Below, one piece after another: positions 1-15,109 of a stretch of 64,000 nt of DNA (positions are counted from its first letter, which is position 1; each line of letters starts with the position of its first letter). A model generated the notes under the pieces. It was not told the DNA's origin. It did no database searches and saw only the letters and a list, made by a program, of their open reading frames with translations. Origin of the DNA: Sacculina carcini (Eukaryota; Arthropoda; Thecostraca; Sacculinidae); assembly GCA_916048095.2 (NCBI GenBank), contig OU696573.1, forward strand, positions 10,007,306 through 10,071,305, read 5' to 3'. The position numbers were made by a program, and so were the translations under genes.

Positions 1-1501
1 CGTGAACACTTCAGTTGAACTGGTTCGGGTGGCGTGTTTGACCATGGGCGGACCTAACGGACGTTCATTGGGGCTAATTCGTCCTTGAAGCGATCAAACA
101 CCGCAAAGAAATAAGCCAGCATTGACTGGAATACCATCAATCGATTCTCACTTGGGCAATTGAACTTCTACAGTGTGAAGTACTAGCTGAGAGAACCCAT
201 TTTGTCGTGGTGCTGCGTGTTGCTTGTCTCCCATAATCAGATTTTGTGAATCCGCCTTTAAGTGGGCCAAGAGTGACCATCTTGGCTGATTGTAACGCTA
301 TCGTCGTTCAAATGAGAGTCTTCACTTCTGGTCTGAATTTATCATTTGATATGGGTGTTCCGCGAGCGAAGGAACATTCAATATATTTCGCTGTTCTCAT
401 GAACGGTGACTAATCTTTGTCATAGAAACGACAGGGACACTCCCTCTTGAACGCACTCAGTTGGTCCTAGTCGTTGTTGGGCTGGCATTTAAACGTTACG
501 CTGCTTTTTAAAGCCGCCTGAACGCCCATAATCGCTGGGATCAGCATATTTACACTGGTAAATCCTTCACGTATACTGTTTGGTGTTGAACTTTTAGTGC
601 ATTTTGCCCGCGTATGCACTGACGTTTCCATAGGAAAATCTCTTGGTGTAATATTATGATTTGCAACTCCGCAATGATTTGCAACATCGGAGTCCGTCGG
701 TGATTGCATGTGAATGATGTGCTGATAGTGGGCACGATATATAGCGGCTATTAAGATGATATTTGCGATGATGATGTGGCATTGTTCGGTGGAGACAGTG
801 TACAGTGTCGAGATGTGGCATGTCGGCAGAGCCGTTGCGAGGAATTATGCCCCCCCCCCCGAAGGCAACACTTGGGGCCCCATTATAAATAAATCACCAA
901 ATAATGAATGTATTTATTATACATAATCACATAATACAAGCTCAGGTGAAAACATCTGAGCAAAAAGGTAAAGGCTCTTCATAATAAATATGATAAATTT
1001 TAATATCATACGTGAAGCAACGGGGCCCTTCAACATTCGGGGTCCCCCCGGCCGGGGGGCACGGGGGGCGGTTGCTACGGCTCTGCATATCGGTGAGAGG
1101 GAGTTGAATGACACATCATCCTAACTTGCCAATCCCTTGTTGACCACGCTGTCGTGTGGTGACGTCACGTAGCCCACTGCTATTAAAATTTACTTCCAAT
1201 ATAATTTTCAACTGAAATTCAGCAGAACATCTATATGAAAAGCACAAAAAGCGAGTTTATTTTACATAAATTCGCTTAAATTGTATTTTTTTCGCCTAAT
1301 TCCAAACTCACTTTTTGGACATTTTATTTTATTTTTATGAAAATTCGGTCGAGTGTTAGACGATAATTTGGGTGGAAGTAAATCCTTTAACTTTAAAAAA
1401 TTGAATGAATACTTTTAATGGATATTTTTTAATATCAAGAGGTTGTGTGTTCTTAGCGTCGGAATGACCGGGTGACACGGAATGTCCTTGTTATGTATCA
1501 G
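1..1501. other. Upstream intron of cyclin D (no coding exon seen)
   Basis: Apart from the MITE at 827-1085 I see no coding homology. It is read as part of the intron between the missing exon 1 and exon 2, inferred from gene structure. Confidence 0.5.
827..1085. mobile_element. hAT-like MITE, family 1 copy A
   Basis: The ends are CAGAGCCGTTGCGAGG and CCGTAGC-type (GGTTGCTACGGCTCTG). The flanks CATGTCGG/CATATCGG form an 8-bp duplication with one mismatch. The inside holds C/G runs and an AT-rich centre (tttattatacataatcac). Confidence 0.75.
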
Positions 1502-1717
1502 GTTTGCGAGGAGAGCGGGTGTCAGGATGATGTTCTACCACTGGCCATGAACCTGCTAGATCGTTTCCTCAGCGTGGCCAACGTGCGTAAGCAGCAGTTG
1601 CAGCTGACTGGAGCTGTGTGTTTGTTCATCAGCTCGAAGCTGCGTGAAAGCAGACCGCTGACAGCTCAGCTGCTGGTGCAGTGTACAGACAACAGTGTTT
1701 CACTGTCAGACATGCTG
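1502..1717 (+). CDS. CCND: Cyclin D exon 2
   Basis: The acceptor is tatgtatcag before GTT and the donor is ctg|gtcagt. The exon is 216 nt (72 codons), phase 0 at both ends. It starts VCEESGCQDDVLPLAMN and ends TDNSVSLSDML, covering helices 2-5 of the first cyclin fold. The Lys of SSKLRE corresponds to the CDK-contacting Lys112 of cyclin D1. Reading on past the donor runs into low-complexity sequence and a stop at 1805, which supports splicing here. Confidence 0.93.
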
Positions 1718-3274
1718 GTCAGTCACTGTCACACTCTACCTGCACTGTCACATACACCTCTGTCACATACACGCACTGTCTTGCGGACACATACAGCAGA
1801 AAAGTAAGATTACTGATTTCAGGGCATTTCCTGGCAGTAGTGTGGTAGGCGTCAAACTAAACTTGTTTGCACTTCATTCAGGATATTTAGTTTTCATCAT
1901 GTGTATACCAAATGTTTTTGTTTGTACTGTGCTAGTTTTTTGACAAGGATGAATATTTGGTGTCTTTGTTCCATCAACAAACAAAATTAAACTTAATCAA
2001 TTTTTTTTCAAGTTTCATTTATTGTCATTTCTGGTCTGCACGTTGTCTTATCCTTAGTTAGTATTTAACTGATTGATTTGCCCCACCTTTTCCGGATGTG
2101 GACGGCTTCTCGTCATTCAGTATATTGATGCGCGACCAGTTATATTCAGACACGCTCACAAGAGGCATTAGGCTGATTAATTCTGACAGATGAGCGCTAC
2201 CAGATCAGCGCTTTCCTCACTGAACTTCACCCAACACAGTCACACGCACCAGGCCGCACCCTTGTCGGTTTATCAATCTTTGATGAGGATGGTGGGATGC
2301 CAGTTGGTGGATGAGCCTTGGAACCGGCTCATTGCGATTCATCGTAATACCTATTGCTCGACTCGATGATTCGGCTGCGAGGTGACAGAGGAAGTAACAA
2401 GGGATTCATCACGTTATTTTTATATATGGATGGTGTATATGTTGACTGATGGATCGATCTCAGAATATTTGATGCTATAGGATGCAGGAAATCACCTGTT
2501 CATTTCCTTTATTAAATTGGCGCATTTACAAAATGACTCTATGTCAGTCTTATGACCGTGGGTAGCTGATGTACTCGACAATTTTCTAAGTCATTATCAT
2601 TTCACTGAATTGTAAATGAAACGAGAGTCGGCCCAGGTGAAGGCCAGGTCAAACAGACACTCGACGGCGGAAACGTTTGTGCCAGTGTTGTTGCTGTTTA
2701 CGTCTTTGTTTCCATTTACGCTGTGAAGGATGAAGGCGTCGGTAAATCCAGGCAGATCTGCAAGTAATCAACAGTGCTATCTTCGTTGTTTATCGGTGTA
2801 AACAGGGTCTTGTCCACCATGTTCAACATGTGCGATCTGTGACGAGACAATTTCAAACGTTGACTTGATGGTCAAGGGTGGTCTTATGGCGCCATTGGTC
2901 CTTGTTTAGACTGGCTGTTTGCCTGTCGTCATGCCTTTTGATCGAACAAAGATAGGTCAGCTTTTGACGTCCTGTCTCTCGCTGCGCTCCTCATTCTATA
3001 TTCGTGCTCAAAGATGCACAAGCATTTTTTCATGCATGTGTGCTAGTATAAAATTATAACATTTCTGTTTCGTTGCATTCAATTTTTCGTTGCATTTCTG
3101 TTTCGTTGCACACACACACGTGTTTTGCATTGCAGCATGTGTGTGTGTGTCTGCGTGTGTGTGTGTGTGGCTTTCACTTATATTTACCATTTTCACTAAC
3201 GTTCTCGCTTTCATTGAGGTCCATGAGCGTGCGTGTGTCCTACACAATGAGTCGGATTTGGTTGTTTTGCATAG

Positions 3275-3310
<36 letters not shown>

Positions 3311-6300
3311 GTCGTACCTTGACCGTGTCACACCACTCTCACTGCTGCGAACCGTTATTTTGCGCGCCGACCGGATCACATATTCTTAGCGCATTGGTGT
3401 TGTTCAATGACCTATTTAGGTGTGGAAGAAGGGATTGTGTTTACTTCAGTTGTGCGAGCACCTGAGAGTGAGAGCTTGGACTTTTTCCCTCTGCTGGCTT
3501 GGCCGACCAGCGTTTCCATTTCACGGCGTCGTTTATTATGGCAGGTGTCGAGCATGAGCGCACAAACATGATTACCTGGCCGCAAGTGTGCTGAACGTAC
3601 ACTGGTCCCTCGACACACACACACACTCTCTCACCCATCGGCCGCTTGTGCGCGTGCCAGCAGCGACATTTTTGCACCCAGTTCAGTTCGGCGTCGTTTG
3701 AGGTGTTGTGCCGGTTCCCGTTGAGAGAACGGTCGAGTTGTTTTGCGAGTCCGAGCCAACAATAATATCGCTCACTCGACATGTCGCGGAACTCGGCTTG
3801 TTTTGTGCGATGCCGAACAAGCGCCAGTTTGTTCACGCGGCATGTAGCCATGTTCAGGCAGAGTGGACAAGTTCGTCTTTAAGACGTTTGTGAGATGCGC
3901 AGCTGCGATCGACAGCTGATGGTTTTCAGGCGGCGATATGATGGCGCATCTGCTAACTGTTTGTGCCGTCGCATGCCTCTCCAACCACTATCAGTTCCAA
4001 AATCGGCTCGATTCCTCAAAACAGCACGGTTGCCAGCGACATAGTAATACTGTGCTTGAGCTTTATTGATCCAAGATCTCGATCTTCACCAGCACACAGC
4101 GAAGTTCTGAATCAATGGTCCGTACTGTTTTTCCTCTGATTCCCCTTGCTTGTTAATGAGCCAACTTATCATTTTCCACAACAGCGCTGAAAAACCCAAT
4201 AATTCATTTATTTCACCGACTGATTATGCATCAATTCTTACCAGGCTGGTACAATTTTAATAAGTGTTTTTGTTCTTCGCTGGTCTACATTGCCACATTC
4301 TTTGCTTGTGGTGTTGGTGTCGTGCTACATCGGCTCTTTTGATCTCGTGCTATTCTCGAACTTTCTGCTGTTTCGTTCGCACACTACATGGGTGTCGGTG
4401 AGAACCTGGCTGCGAACACCGCGTCGCTTCACTGCTTGCAATGCCGAGGAGGTGTGCACGCCGACCACCACTAACATTACACTCACACTCACCCGAATAC
4501 AAACACATGCATACGAGCCAGGGCCGGAATTTGGCGGGGCGAAGAGGGCACCTGCCCAGGGGCCTCCAAATTTTAGGGGGCCTCAAAAGGTCATTTTGCA
4601 AATGTGATTAAGATGACCAAATTTCATTACTGGACCGGCAATGATTATTTCCCGGTGGAGCTTACAGTGCCCCCCGTTAAGGCTTGCTTCGCTCGCCACT
4701 CGCCTCAAGCAGGGTAGACCTCCGCACATAGTTTGCCCAGGGGCCTGAATCCAGCCCTGATACGATCTTACACCCTAGTGTGTGCCCTATGTTGAAAATT
4801 TCACATGCCACTGGTCGGAGCGAATTGTTTTGTTGTGCTAATTCTGACCTAATGTTTGACCAAACTGTATCTCCTGCTTCACCAATCGAATACTCTTTTC
4901 CGATTCCAACATTCCAACGGACAACACATGAATGCATGCTGCTGGCTGCTCTATTCGTGTCATCGCATAAGTGTGTTTTGTTCAGCGGTAACAATTACAC
5001 AGATAATCATTTGGCGAGGCATGGCGGGTCCCACATACTGCGGGCTAGTTGTGACCTGCACGCGTTTGTATGTATTCTAGGGTGTGTTTGTGTGTTGTGG
5101 CCGATAGCACGCTTCGTCGATTCCGCCGTTCTCACCGGAAACACGGTTGCTTTCGTCGACAAACATGGGTGATTGGCACATACAGGCACACATGCACACA
5201 CACATACACACACAGATTCATATACACATACACAGACTGTCTCTCTCTCTCTCTCTCTCTCTCTCGCTCTCCCTTTGACAAACACACACACACACACACA
5301 CGCACACACACAATACACGTTTTAATACTAGCATTGGCAAAGACAAACTGGATAGAACGGGTTAGTTTAAGTAAAAGTATAGTTTTCCAAATAGGTTTGC
5401 CGATATTGGGAATAGTCTGGAATAGCATGTAATGGAATCAAGCAGTATTGGACAGTTTAAGCATTGACTAGACAAACAGTGGGTTTGGACACACACACAC
5501 ACACACAAACAAACACACACGCAAACACACACACACACACATAGGCATGGTATAATATAGGCATGAAAGTAATAGATAGACACGATTGGATAGTATGGAG
5601 TGAAAGAAACAACAGGAAACACGCTAAAACACTTAGGAAAACCAGAGCAGTTAGGCATATCAAGAAGTATAGTTTCCTGAATAGGACTGTAGATGCATGG
5701 AATAATCTAGATAGGGAAATTGTTCAATGTAGGAGTGTGGAAGAATTTAAACGTGGGTTAGACCAATGTTGGCTGGGAGACAGGACAGCTCGAGCTTAGC
5801 TCATCTCCTGTATTATACAACTCGGTGAGTACACATACACACAAACACACGCAGGTATGTAGAATCCTGTAGTTGGCGCCAATTTTTTGCGCGTTGAGGC
5901 TTGTCGCGCGCTAGTTGGAGGTGCATTGTGTGTCATGTCACGTGATTTGTGACCTGTGCCGGGTCATTCGGTGTCGTCGCAGCCTGCATGTGGTCTGAGA
6001 CGGGCCGCATGTAGAACACCACGAAACACGAGCATGCCAAATGGCTAGCCTCTCCAAGCGAATCGTGTCAGATGCGCTGATACACACATCGTTATGCCTT
6101 ATCACGCCTCTGAGTATAATAAAGTACAGGTGAATTATGAATCCGAGTGTGTATGCGTCTGTGTGTGTATGTTTGCGGGCGTGCTCCTGCGAAACACACA
6201 CACACACACAAGCACGCACAGACATACATGCAAACGGGTGAACACAGATTAATAGTCGTGTGATTAGGCAAGTTATCTAGCTGGATGCCTTGCTTTGTTA

Positions 6301-8677
6301 TCAGCGAAACAGGGAGTTGTATGTGTACACCGAATTTTAATGAGCACTACACACACACACACACTCACATACACATTCACCGGTACTGTTTTCCCGTTGC
6401 ACAGCGCTGGTATGCTCGTGCAGCTCATGTAGCGAAGATAAATACGGTACCAGCAGCCTCTTATTAAAGGTTCTTGTGAGGTTCTCAGTGAAGGCGTTCG
6501 GATATTGAGCGGCTGAACAATATTACTACTTGAAGACCTGGAATTATAGGGGATGATGTGGTGGTGTCAAACTCAGTATTGATGTAGTATATACTACTAC
6601 TGATATCAGAGCCGTAGCAACCGCCCCCCGTACCCCCCGGCCGGGGAGGCCCGAGTGTTGAGGGGCCCCGTTGTTTCACGTATGACATTACAATTTATCA
6701 TATTTATTAAGTATAGCCTTTACCTTTTTGCTCAGATGTTTCACCTGAGCTTGTATTATGTGATTATGTATAATAAATAAATTCATTATTTGATGGCTAA
6801 TTTATAATGGGGGCCCCAAGTGCTGCCTTCGGGGGGCCCCAAGTGTTGCCTTCGGGGGGCCCCAAGTGTTACCTCGGGGGGCCCCAAGTGTTGCCTTTGG
6901 GGGGCCCCAAGTGCTGCCTTCGGGGGTTCCAAGTGTTGCCTTCGGGGGGGGGGCCTCATGAGTCCTCGCAACGGCTCTGACTGATATACTACTTGGCCTC
7001 TATCATAGCCACCTTTGATGAACTGAGGTCTTTATCGTTGTTCATCAACTGGTCCACGCTCAACATAATACACGGTCGCTTAGCTACTGTGTGTTGTGTT
7101 GAGTTATTTTGTAAATCCGGCAGTGTTGTACAGTGGTTGTTAACCTTTCTCAGTGCTCGCACCCCTTTCGACTCATCAGTCACTTCTCATACCTCCTAGA
7201 TTCTTGATGGGTATACGGAAATATAACAATACAAACGACGTAATAACGAAACTTCTTCATTCAATATTCATTCATACAACTGCTTTAAGAGGTTTAAGCA
7301 ACACTACGTTTTTCAGGAAAACTATAATGTATAGGTTAAACATATTTTTCCTTTAAATTACAGGAAATAACTCACCCCTTAGGATCACTTGCGTATGTTG
7401 GTGATAGTACAGATGTAGATTTTGTTTTTGCCCGCAGACGCATCTTTGGCAGACATATAGTTCAAGCTGCATGCCCGAGTCAACTGGACGCTACATTCTA
7501 GGGACAAACACGTTCTCACATATCCACGTGCGCCAGGATGTTTGTGTTGTGATGCTTGTGCCAGTCCGTGTGGCGAAGGTGCTGGTCACTGTCTATGCGA
7601 GCGCGCAGCTGTGCGTGTTCGTCTCGGGATCATTTCTCGCACCGTGTTTACGCACATGCACTTCCTTGTTCTACTTCCTGCCCTGTGTCTGCCGGACGAT
7701 CTACAGACATACAATTTCTGCATATTCCGCATAAGTCGCAGCAGAAAGAGAGTGAGAGTAGATGATAATTTAATTTGACTGTTCACGAAACGAAATACGA
7801 AAATCGATTATAGCGCAGGGTTTCTTAACCGGGGGTGCTCTAGTTCCTAAGGGATGCTAGGAAAGTTGGTTATAGTTCCTGTCAGTTAGAGCCTAGTTCC
7901 TGTGAAAACTTAAAGAAGAAATATTCTTACTGGGAAAAAGGGAACCTAAAGCAGTATGAATGAATGTTGAAAACTAGGTTTTGCTATGAATGAATGGAGT
8001 TGTATGAATGAATACAGGGGGTGCGAGAACTGACTGCTGATTTGAAAAGGATGCGAACGCTAAAAAGGTTGAGAACCACTGCTATAGCGTAGCGCATTAA
8101 TTGTTATGTTTCGTTTCGTTTTCGGAGAGATTGGAAGCCTTGAAAATGATGACCTCAGATTCAGTTTGTCTTATATTTGGGCCACGAAGACTCGTCTCGT
8201 CTTTTGTCGATTGAAAACGAGAGCTCACTTCTATTGTGTTGCCAAATGGAAGGCTTTCGCGGACGCTTTTCTTGTTTCCCTTTTTGGTGTTTGTTGGCGC
8301 CGATCGGTCGCAACTGCCGTGTTTATATTGCATCGTCGTCTGGCAGGGGGTCGGCACGTACACAGCTTGCTCAGCACGAGTTCAACGCACCGCTCAAGGC
8401 TCGGCTAGTGACGCGACCTTGGCCGTCGCCCCACACAATTACTCGAGGAATTTTGCGGTGTCGGCAACGCACCTGTATGTATGTGCGTGTGTGCGCGCGC
8501 CCGTGGAGGGGTCGTTGTTTATTGACCCATATCGGCCAAGACTTTCAAGGTCCTCCGGCTGCCGTGTGACCCCTGACTGGTGTGGCTCCGACAGCCCTTT
8601 AAGACGACAGCCACTCGCATTTTCCGCTTGTCGACAGGTGTGTGGAATCTTTGGCGAGTTTTATGCTCCTGAAGACG

Positions 8678-8740
<63 letters not shown>

Positions 8741-9988
8741 GCATACAAGCACGTGGTGACATCAAGAGGCGTCCAATTGGCGGAGTAGGGAGCATCTGCC
8801 GGTGGCCAGTTGGCGAGTGCGTCACGATCGACTTTTGCCTGGTTGTTGTGGCGTTTATGGCGCGTCTTCCTGGCGGCCGAGACGAACTCGACCAACACGG
8901 TCAATTGACTTTATACGGATTGTTGTGTGTTTGTGTGCGTGTGTGTTTGTGCGTGTGCTATTAATCGCACCGTTACAATGTAATTGTGTGACTATTGTTG
9001 TCAGCCCTGGCTGTTTTTTCATGGTGTCTTTTACGACTGTTGTTTTTCCTGGTGAAGACCCTGAAGCAGAACTGGCAGTCGAGGATAGGATGAAGATGTC
9101 GAGGACAACGATTGGTTACCGGCCACGACGAGGAAACATTGTCATAATTCCGGTTAAATATCTCTGTCTCTCTCTTAGTCCGAGATAGCGTGTATCCTGG
9201 GATTAATTTTCCACGGATAAATCATTAAAAATAATCGCTCTCCGTTAGCCACATTTAGTGAGCTGGAAGTTCAACAACCAAATGTACGCATTTGTGTGAC
9301 GGAAAAACAATTGATTCTCTATTCGGCTTCAGTCAATTCAAGTGATTGAAATGGAACTGTATTATGCTCTTTATGAATGAGTGTTTCTCGGAATGTGGAA
9401 ACAACTGATTTTGTCCAATTCCCGAGTCAAAATTCGGAGTGCACCTTGGACCGGCGAGATGCTTGCTTCAGTCACGTCTGGCTGGCTCGTATTGCGTTGT
9501 GTCATGTGGATGCAGACGCGTAAGCATGTCTATTCTCACTGTGGCAACCACGATTGGCTTTCATGTATGCGCCTGATGTACGGCCGTGTGTTAACGCTCA
9601 GCTGATTGGAATGCCGTTGTTGCAACCACATGCACACACACACACACACACATGTGTGACAAGTGTCTGCATTCTCGAGTGACGTTTCATCACCAGCCGA
9701 CTGACTGAGGATGACATGGTGTGCAGATAAAGCTGGACTCCATGGACCAGCATCTTCCTCTCGATCGATTTCCTCTGAAGGACTTGTAAACTCTTCCGTC
9801 TGCTGTAATCAGAGCTGTAATGCCCACACGCACGAGTATTGCCTTTCTATTTGTAGATTGTCAATAACCAGACAGATTTCGTTTTCTCTCTCAATGAATC
9901 AAGTGTATTCATCCACACAAAAGCTTCGCTTATCATGGTGTCAATACTTGTATAATGCTACATAAATTTATACACATTCATACACGTA

Positions 9989-10026
<38 letters not shown>

Positions 10027-13000
10027 CTGAAACACTCCCATACACTCGCACACTCATACATGAATCCCTATACTATACTGTACGAGGCCGAACATGAACA
10101 TGTATAAACAAACAACACCAACGAATTTGAATCACAGTGATAACATCTACCTTGAAGAAGCAAATTGTCTTTATAAGTCGTCCATCAGCTTGGTAATCAT
10201 TTGTTTTTTTAAATAATGCAATTCTAGGTATTTGCTTGATCTTTTTTTATTATTATTATTATTGAACAAAACGATCAAAGTGACACAGGAAGAGCGCAAG
10301 CGCTATAAACTGCATCATGCAGCCCCTGCATTTTTTTCAATCATTTTAAAGTCTTTTGCCCAGTTCTACTCTGCAAGGTGATGCATTCAGGTAGATAAGA
10401 CCAACAGAGGGCTGAATAAGAGAATTAGAACGGTAGGTAATTGATAGAAATATGGATATGTATACATTTGTGCACAAAGAATACACAGACGCACGTTTTT
10501 TGTTGAATACCATTAATTGTGTGCTTGTGTCGTTGTAAAACTGAATGCCGAGGGGAACATAGGAACTGCGCCTACGAACAATCACTCCTACACCACTTCC
10601 AGCTCTCTCTCTCTTGCTATGTGTCGAAGCGCAACTGCATCGAAACGGCAACCAAGATATTACGCCTAGGGACCATTACGCCTACGCTTCAGTCCAATCT
10701 TTCTTGTTAGGTTAGGTACGGTTGGGTTAGGTTAGGTTAGTTAGACTAGATTAGTTAGGAAAGAGTAAGAGAGCTGGAACTGGTGTAGGGGTAATTGTTT
10801 GTAGGTGCAGTTGTATTAGCTCCGTTGCTGAACTCTCTTCGGTATCCTTCATTTATGTTCGAGCATCGTGTTGTAGTTTATACTGTTGTACACGAACTTG
10901 CACCGGGTGTAATTGTAAGTGGTTGTTGTTCTTACCATTTTCATCTCGTATTGTGTCTCTTGACCGATTGTTTCCGTTAAGTGTTTGACAACGGGGAAAC
11001 ATCCTTCATTGAATGATGTATTCATTTTGGACGCAAATGCTTGGCCACTTGAGCCAAGTCACCATCGGTCCACTGTGTGTGACGTTGTTTTCATTAGCGC
11101 CTCACCTGTGCGGGTGGCGATTTTCCCACGACCAGTCGCCGACGACCTTGGCGCTCTATTAGCCACGTCCGCGTGTCGTTGTCAAGTGCAGACGCGCCGA
11201 TTGCCTATCAAGGTCTCGAAGTTTGTTGGTCACCGGACGACAAGTGCATGGTCTTGTATGTATGCATGTGTTTGTGTTATTTCGCCATGATTGGCCCTAA
11301 TTTTCGGGCCCGAAGGCGGAATGTACTACTTTATAGTACGTATTTTGGGCATATTTTTGCTCAAAGCTTGTTGATATCGCTGTTGAGGTGTTCGTCGATG
11401 CTTAATGGTCTGTTATTTGTAGTGAGGAGGAGTTTCCAAATCGTTTGATTTTCCATGTAATCTCTTTGAAGATATGATCAAAATGAATTGTGAATTGATA
11501 CATCATCCTGATTTTTACCTTGTCTAGAGCTGTTCAGAATGATCAGAATTTTCGGGGCGCAAACCTGCCTAACCCATGATCACCAGCTGCTGTGCATCCC
11601 TAATATATCGCGGTGATTAATTTTAGGCATTGTCCATACCCGAAAGGCAAGCTTCACGTCTAGATTACATTTTTGCTTGGCTATCACATTTGTAGAATGA
11701 CTTAACCAGCGACTCAGCGAGTGTCGATTGTAGCGCGTGCATGTCAACCTTGGCGACCTCTGGTGATAATCTCGACTCACCGGATCACCTTGGAGCATTT
11801 TCTATTAGGTGTGTGCTCTCACAGACAGCATGTCCCGTGAAAGCTAAGTGGATATGCTTTTGAACGTGTCTTATGGCTTGGTTCGTTAAGTTCATACGCT
11901 TGGCTCGTTAAGATCACACCTTCGCTGTCATTTTAGTGACTGGTTGTAATTGTGGTGGTATACGCCCACATGATGGTGTTCATTTCCACTTGCTTTCGTT
12001 AATCATCTGGGATGTAGTGTCACTGGATGCTTTGTGGGTGAATTCGTGAACTTTGACGTATTTTATACAGCGTACCTTTATTGCTTGGATCCAAGTACTT
12101 TTTAGTAGATCGATCGAAACAACAGCATATATTTCTCTAAAATTTCAAGTGCGATTCAGTGGAAATCCTACTAACCAAATACCCTCTTATTTCAATCGTT
12201 TGCATAGCAGGCTATATCATATAGCTAACCATCCGACATAGCATGTACTTAATGCTGTTCTTATGCATCAGGAGTTGGGTGCGATTTAGAGTTCATTCGT
12301 ACACTTTGTGCATTGTTCCTGGTGCACAATTTGAGCTGAGTATTTCTACCAGAACACTGAAACAATATGGAAGTGATCGGATGGAATTCACGTGCTCATA
12401 TGTGTGGTAGCACTCATAGGTTCGTTCTGTCCATTTGTTTGATGCGAGCCGTGGATATAGATAGATCGACGAAGAATGTGAGGTAGGTGAGGTGTTCGTG
12501 ACCGTCTGAATTGAACTGAGTGTGTGTGTGTGTGTGTGTGTGCTTGTTTACTGCCGGATTTCAGGCACAATGTCAGTCACTCACTCACGTATAATAAGAC
12601 AACTATGAAGTTCCAACTAATCTTTATAAACTGAAATTCTCAGAATGTTCGGTGATCGAAAAAACATTTGCTTTCAGTGTGCATGAAGAAGTGTTAAATC
12701 ACGAATGCCATTAACACTTTAAGGAGTGTTCATTCACGGACGCCATCACATGTTGTGTGTTTGACTTAACTGGCACATGATCACAGCCCTAATACTACTG
12801 CTTCCCAACTCCATTCGTTCATATCTACACGCAAAATGTGATATTCGTGCTTCTGTCGTAATGTGGCTGGCGATCAGGTAATATCACAAAATTGCTTGGC
12901 CCAGCTTCTCTCATGCGTAATCTTCTTTTGACTCGAAACGACTGCGTGGGCACATTGCAATCACTGTTTGCATGCCAGCGGTCGTTGTCAAGCACGCACT

Positions 13001-14945
13001 TACACCAATGTTCCACACTTGTGACCACCCATGTAGCTCAATCGGCCTACAGAGTGGCACACGTGAGACGCGCGTGCAGGGTGCCGCGCTGACTTTGCAC
13101 CTGTACACTGACGGTTGCACAGAGTAGGCAGGTGGTGGCTTATTCACACACGGAGCGGCCAAGTTCATAAACTGTGCTCAGACACGTGCTGGTGTGCGGT
13201 TGACGTATGAAATTGCAGCGTCGGTCTTTGAATACCGCTCACTGCTCGCTACAAAGTCGCTGCTTGTTTGCATACGCGTTTATGTGTCGGATGTCATCTG
13301 TCGGAGGCGACAAATGGACGACAGGCACGCGCTGATACGATCTCGACGCACGGGCGGTCATCGTCGCGATATCCACCGCAAATGTGATGGACGTTTATGA
13401 TGGACGATGATGATCAGAACAGCGGCTAGATTATAACAGCAGCAACGTAGTCAGTGTAGTTAAATTTTGCTCGGCCTTTCTCCTCTTTTTGCTCAAAAAA
13501 GATGATTGTTTTCGCTCATATGAAATGAGTTTGTGGGTCACTGTTTTATCGACACACTACGGGTCTCGTCTGCTCTCGTGAGAGTAGGTGTTGGTGGAGC
13601 GCATTCCACGGTCTGCGTCGTGAAAGTGACCGGTGCCTCGTCGAATATGTATACATGCATGGTTGTGGTATTGCCGTCCAGTCAGACGGATGTTGAATTA
13701 AATCAGGCGATCGCCGAATTCTTGGCGTTGCATTTGCAGTTTATATACCACTCCATGTGAATTTACAAAATACAATTTATATGCCAGAATAAGAGTATAT
13801 TGCTGAGTGATATCTTTTTTGCCACACTTTCAAGCATTCGATGACACTTTTTCACACAACATCCGAACACCCGACATGCAATGGTAAGGCACTCTGCAAT
13901 AAAATGTGGATGGATGTGAACTTTTCTGAAATTTCTGTGTATGTATGCTTGTGTGTGTGTGTGTGTAGGAGTGGGAAGTGTTGGTGTTGCACAAGCTGCA
14001 ATGGCAACTGGGGGCCGTGACGGCGTCCGATTTTGTCACCCCTCTACTGCAGCTGCTGCCGTCTCCGCCGCAGACTGCCAGCGACACACTGCGCCGCACT
14101 TCTCACACTCTCGTGCTGATGTGTGCCACAGGTGTGTGGGACAACCTCCGAACGAGGACTCAACAATAAATTGAGAAAAACGAGATGTAGAATTGATATT
14201 AAGAAATACGGCTTTTCGTTACCGTTTGTGGATACACGGAACGATCTGCACATGACGATAGTAGAAGCCAATAAATTATCGCTGTTCAAAAATAGACTTG
14301 ACAAGAGACAGAACGTTCCCATATTGGCTCATGCCTATGATTGAACTATGTAAGTACAACTAGGCAAGCACAGAAACATACGCACGTTTGAAATATCACT
14401 TCGTACCATACCGTGTCAAACCATGTATACTATGTGAATAGTTTGAAGCTAACTATGTTGGATGTTTAATTATTAAGTTACTGTTTATTTTGTTAGCATG
14501 TGTTAGCGGATGATTTCTTCTTTCTTCACCAGTGCAGGCTTTCGTTGAGTGTGAGCGATTCATTCCATCATCGGAATGACTTACACGTGCTCTGCGACGC
14601 TTGTTTGGAACAAGATCCACTTACGTGTACATCAATAGCACCAGTAGCGTACGCGGAAGTGTTGCGATTGAACAGATGTTGGTGCCCACCCCAGCTCTCA
14701 GCACCTCGCTGCGTAACTCACATGCAAGCACGTGGGAACGAAGTCTTGGAAGACACCAGGAGGAGCGGGACACACAGGCTCGTCGCAAGAGGGAGAGAAC
14801 AGTGTGGGGGTGTGGAGCTTGTTGGCAGTTGCCGACTCAAGCTGGCACACCGTGTCGACCACACATCCAGCAAGATATGGTTCATTGGAGTGTCGGAGCT
14901 ATCACACAGCCACACACACACACACACACACCAGCCGCGCTCACT

Positions 14946-14986
<41 letters not shown>

Positions 14987-15011
14987 ATACACTCACACAC
15001 ACACACACACA

Positions 15012-15109
<98 letters not shown>

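Larger units (their letters stand above)
1718..13968 (+). other. CCND: Cyclin D intron 2 (12.25 kb)
   Basis: It holds MITEs at 4519, 6607, 7131 and 7816, a LINE fragment at 5563, and CA/TG and TA microsatellites. No other conserved coding sequence is recognised. Confidence 0.8.

Noticed and set aside
1..1501. Cyclin D exon 1
   Set aside because: No frame with an LxCxE motif or the expected MRxxLxxWMLEV-type sequence was found.
8236..8964. 242-residue frame
   Set aside because: No homology, and a third of it is CA-repeat translation; it lies within cyclin D intron 2.
10705..10745. Internal telomere (TTAGG) array
   Set aside because: Only a few imperfect units; such ACCTAACC-like motifs are common by chance and in arthropod-like promoters.
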